Shown here piece after piece: positions 62,539-64,000 of a stretch of 64,000 nt of DNA. The position numbers and the translations under genes are program-made. The notes beneath the pieces are model-generated. The model did not search any database, was not told where the DNA came from, and saw only the letters and a program-made list of their open reading frames with translations. The DNA is from Hyphomicrobium_A sp963728165 (GTDB lineage: Bacteria; Pseudomonadota; Alphaproteobacteria; Rhizobiales; Hyphomicrobiaceae), in assembly GCA_963728165.1 (NCBI GenBank), contig CAVSIY010000002.1:434001-498000 (forward strand), read 5' to 3'. Positions within the stretch are counted from its first letter, which is position 1. Every line of letters begins with the position of its first letter.

Positions 62539-64000
62539 ATGTCCCGAAGCTTGAGACCGACGCCGCGCCTGCCGCTGCTCCTGATGCCGGGGCTCCTCGC
62601 CATCGGCACCGCTGCGCTTGCGGCCGCTTTCGCTCTCGGACCGCTGAGTACAAAGGCAGCTCCGACGCCAGCTATGCCAGACGAGGAGAGCGAGGAGAGT
62701 CCCGGCGGAACGGCGACGACCAACGAAAGCATCAACACGCGCGACGCCTTCTCGCATTTCTCGCACGGCATCGGCTTCGAGGGCGAGGCACGCTTCAAGG
62801 TCGGCAATGCCATCTTCCGCAAGCTGTGGGTTACGGCGCCCTCCTCGACCAAGGCCTCCGACGGGCTGGGGCCACTCTATAATTCGCGCGCGTGCCAGAG
62901 CTGCCACTTCAAGGACGGGCGCGGTCACCCGCCCAAGGCCAACTATCCCGACGACAACTCCGAATCGATGTTCCTGCGGCTCTCGATCCCTCCCGAGACG
63001 CAGGAGCAGAAGCGCCTGTTGGCAGAGCACAAGGTCAACTCGATCGACGAGCCGACCTACGGCGGCCAGTTGCAGAACCTCGCCATCAAAGGCCTCGACG
63101 GCGAAGGCCATATGCACATCACCTACGAGGAGGTGCCGGTGGCGCTCGGCGACGGCACGAGCGTGAGCCTGCGCAAGCCGACCTACACGATCACCGACCT
63201 CAAGTACGGCCCCCTGCACCCCAAGACCATGCTGTCACCGCGTGTGGCGCCGCAGATGATCGGCCTCGGGCTCATCGAGGCGATCCCCGAAGCCCAGATC
63301 CGCGCCCATGCCGATCCCGACGACAAGGACGGCGACGGCATTTCGGGGCGCACCAACGAGGTGTGGTCGATCGATAAGAACAAGGTCGCACTCGGGCGCT
63401 TCGGCTGGAAAGCAGGCGTGCCCTCGATCCGCCAGCAGTCGGGCTCGGCCTTTGCCGGCGACATGGGCATCTCGAATCCGGTGGTGCGCAAGGCGTCGGG
63501 CGACTGCACCGCGGCGGAAAGCCTCTGCCTCAACGCCCCCAACGGCAACAGCGAGCGCGACGGCAATCTCGAGATCGGGGAAAAGCTCTTCGACCACGTC
63601 GTCTTCTACGCGCAGAACCTCGCCGTGCCGCCGCGGCGTAACGCCAAGGACCCGACAAACGTTGAAGGCAAGGTGCTGTTCTATCAGCTCGGCTGCCAGT
63701 CCTGCCACACGCCCACCTTCACCACCGGCACGGTCGAGGGCCAGCCTCATCTCAGCAACCAGAAGATCTGGCCCTATACCGACCTGTTGCTGCACGACAT
63801 GGGCGAAGGCCTCGCCGATAACCGCCCGGAAGGGATGGCGGACGGGCGCGAGTGGCGCACGTCGCCCTTGTGGGGTATCGGTCTCACCCAGACGGTGAGC
63901 GGCCATACCTTCTTCCTGCACGACGGCCGCGCGCGCAACATCGAGGAAGCCATCCTGTGGCACGGCGGAGAGGCGCAAGCATCGCGCGATGGCTACGCGG
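62539..64000 (+). CDS. di-heme c-type cytochrome oxidoreductase (COG3488), runs off the window
   Basis: At least 487 codons from the ATG at 62539; the gene continues past the right edge. A hydrophobic N-terminal anchor or signal (LPLLLMPGLLAIGTAALAAA) precedes two CxxCH heme sites: RACQSCHFKDGRG (C119, C122, H123) and LGCQSCHTPTF (C386, C389, H390). DPDDKDGDGISGRTNEVW is a calcium-loop-like family motif. These 'thiol oxidoreductase' proteins accompany irpA and are thought to pass electrons in periplasmic iron handling. There is no obvious ribosome binding site. Confidence 0.92.
   Translation, partial: MSRSLRPTPRLPLLLMPGLLAIGTAALAAAFALGPLSTKAAPTPAMPDEESEESPGGTATTNESINTRDAFSHFSHGIGFEGEARFKVGNAIFRKLWVTAPSSTKASDGLGPLYNSRACQSCHFKDGRGHPPKANYPDDNSESMFLRLSIPPETQEQKRLLAEHKVNSIDEPTYGGQLQNLAIKGLDGEGHMHITYEEVPVALGDGTSVSLRKPTYTITDLKYGPLHPKTMLSPRVAPQMIGLGLIEAIPEAQIRAHADPDDKDGDGISGRTNEVWSIDKNKVALGRFGWKAGVPSIRQQSGSAFAGDMGISNPVVRKASGDCTAAESLCLNAPNGNSERDGNLEIGEKLFDHVVFYAQNLAVPPRRNAKDPTNVEGKVLFYQLGCQSCHTPTFTTGTVEGQPHLSNQKIWPYTDLLLHDMGEGLADNRPEGMADGREWRTSPLWGIGLTQTVSGHTFFLHDGRARNIEEAILWHGGEAQASRDGYA

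Overview
The window is GC-rich chromosomal DNA from an alphaproteobacterium, most likely of the order Hyphomicrobiales (Rhizobiales). Three gene orders typical of that group support this: an aminotransferase, homoserine dehydrogenase and class II fructose-1,6-bisphosphatase in one operon beside a class I PHA synthase; an enoyl-CoA hydratase relative near rplM-rpsI and argC; and many short palindromic 'GTCATCC...' and 'CCCTCACCC...' intergenic repeats. I see no rRNA, tRNA, CRISPR array, phage or recognisable insertion sequence. It reads mostly as core and housekeeping DNA with a few small accessory patches.

Layout. 1-6.4 kb: end of an amino acid permease, an exported alpha/beta-hydrolase-like protein, then the minus-strand operon aminotransferase-hom-glpX-membrane protein. 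6.5-13.3 kb: PHA synthase, a GIY-YIG protein with a small coiled-coil neighbour, an arsR-arsC-arsH operon without an efflux pump, and three membrane proteins (one MscS channel). 13.7-23.4 kb: a lipid-linked-sugar pair (GT2-GtrA fusion and GT39), metY, an acyl-ACP/acyl-CoA synthetase, and two protein-modifying enzymes (RimK-like ligase and Bpt). 23.5-32.8 kb: a membrane diguanylate cyclase, the ABC-F ATPase Uup, a Yip1-signal peptidase I fusion gene flanked by a 52-bp exact duplication of the uup 3' end, a HI0933-type flavoprotein, a secreted pentapeptide-repeat protein and a 3-methyladenine glycosylase. 32.9-38.6 kb: parC, small envelope genes, a broken pentapeptide-repeat gene, and a repeat-rich stretch of more than 1 kb without genes. 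38.6-50.2 kb: oxidoreductases, a hydrolase, an RHH protein, CoA-binding, VOC and ECH proteins, rplM-rpsI, a TerC-family protein, argC and heme A synthase. 50.3-58.7 kb: an exopolysaccharide locus (deacetylase, Wzz/Wzc-like, Wza-like, GT4, undecaprenyl-phosphate sugar transferase, O-antigen ligase). 58.7-64 kb: an iron-associated periplasmic cluster of two imelysins, a di-heme oxidoreductase and a DUF1513 protein, arranged divergently.

How the genes work together. The polysaccharide genes supply most steps of a Wzx/Wzy-type export route, from lipid-carrier priming to outer-membrane export; a flippase is not in view. The imelysin cluster is a periplasmic redox/metal module. hom and metY serve the aspartate-family amino acid route. 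arsC and arsH detoxify arsenicals under ArsR control.

Four genes are interrupted by single-base frameshifts (a pentapeptide-repeat gene twice, a FAD oxidoreductase, argC and the DUF1513 gene), and arsR has a suspicious start. Three of these six sites sit in homopolymer runs, so sequencing error should be excluded before any is called a real pseudogene. I did not find a clearly new multi-gene system. The best candidates for a second look are the uup-tail duplication around the lepB fusion, the 52-bp dispersed repeat at 35-36.6 kb, the long inverted repeat at 18.45 kb, and the divergent iron cluster.
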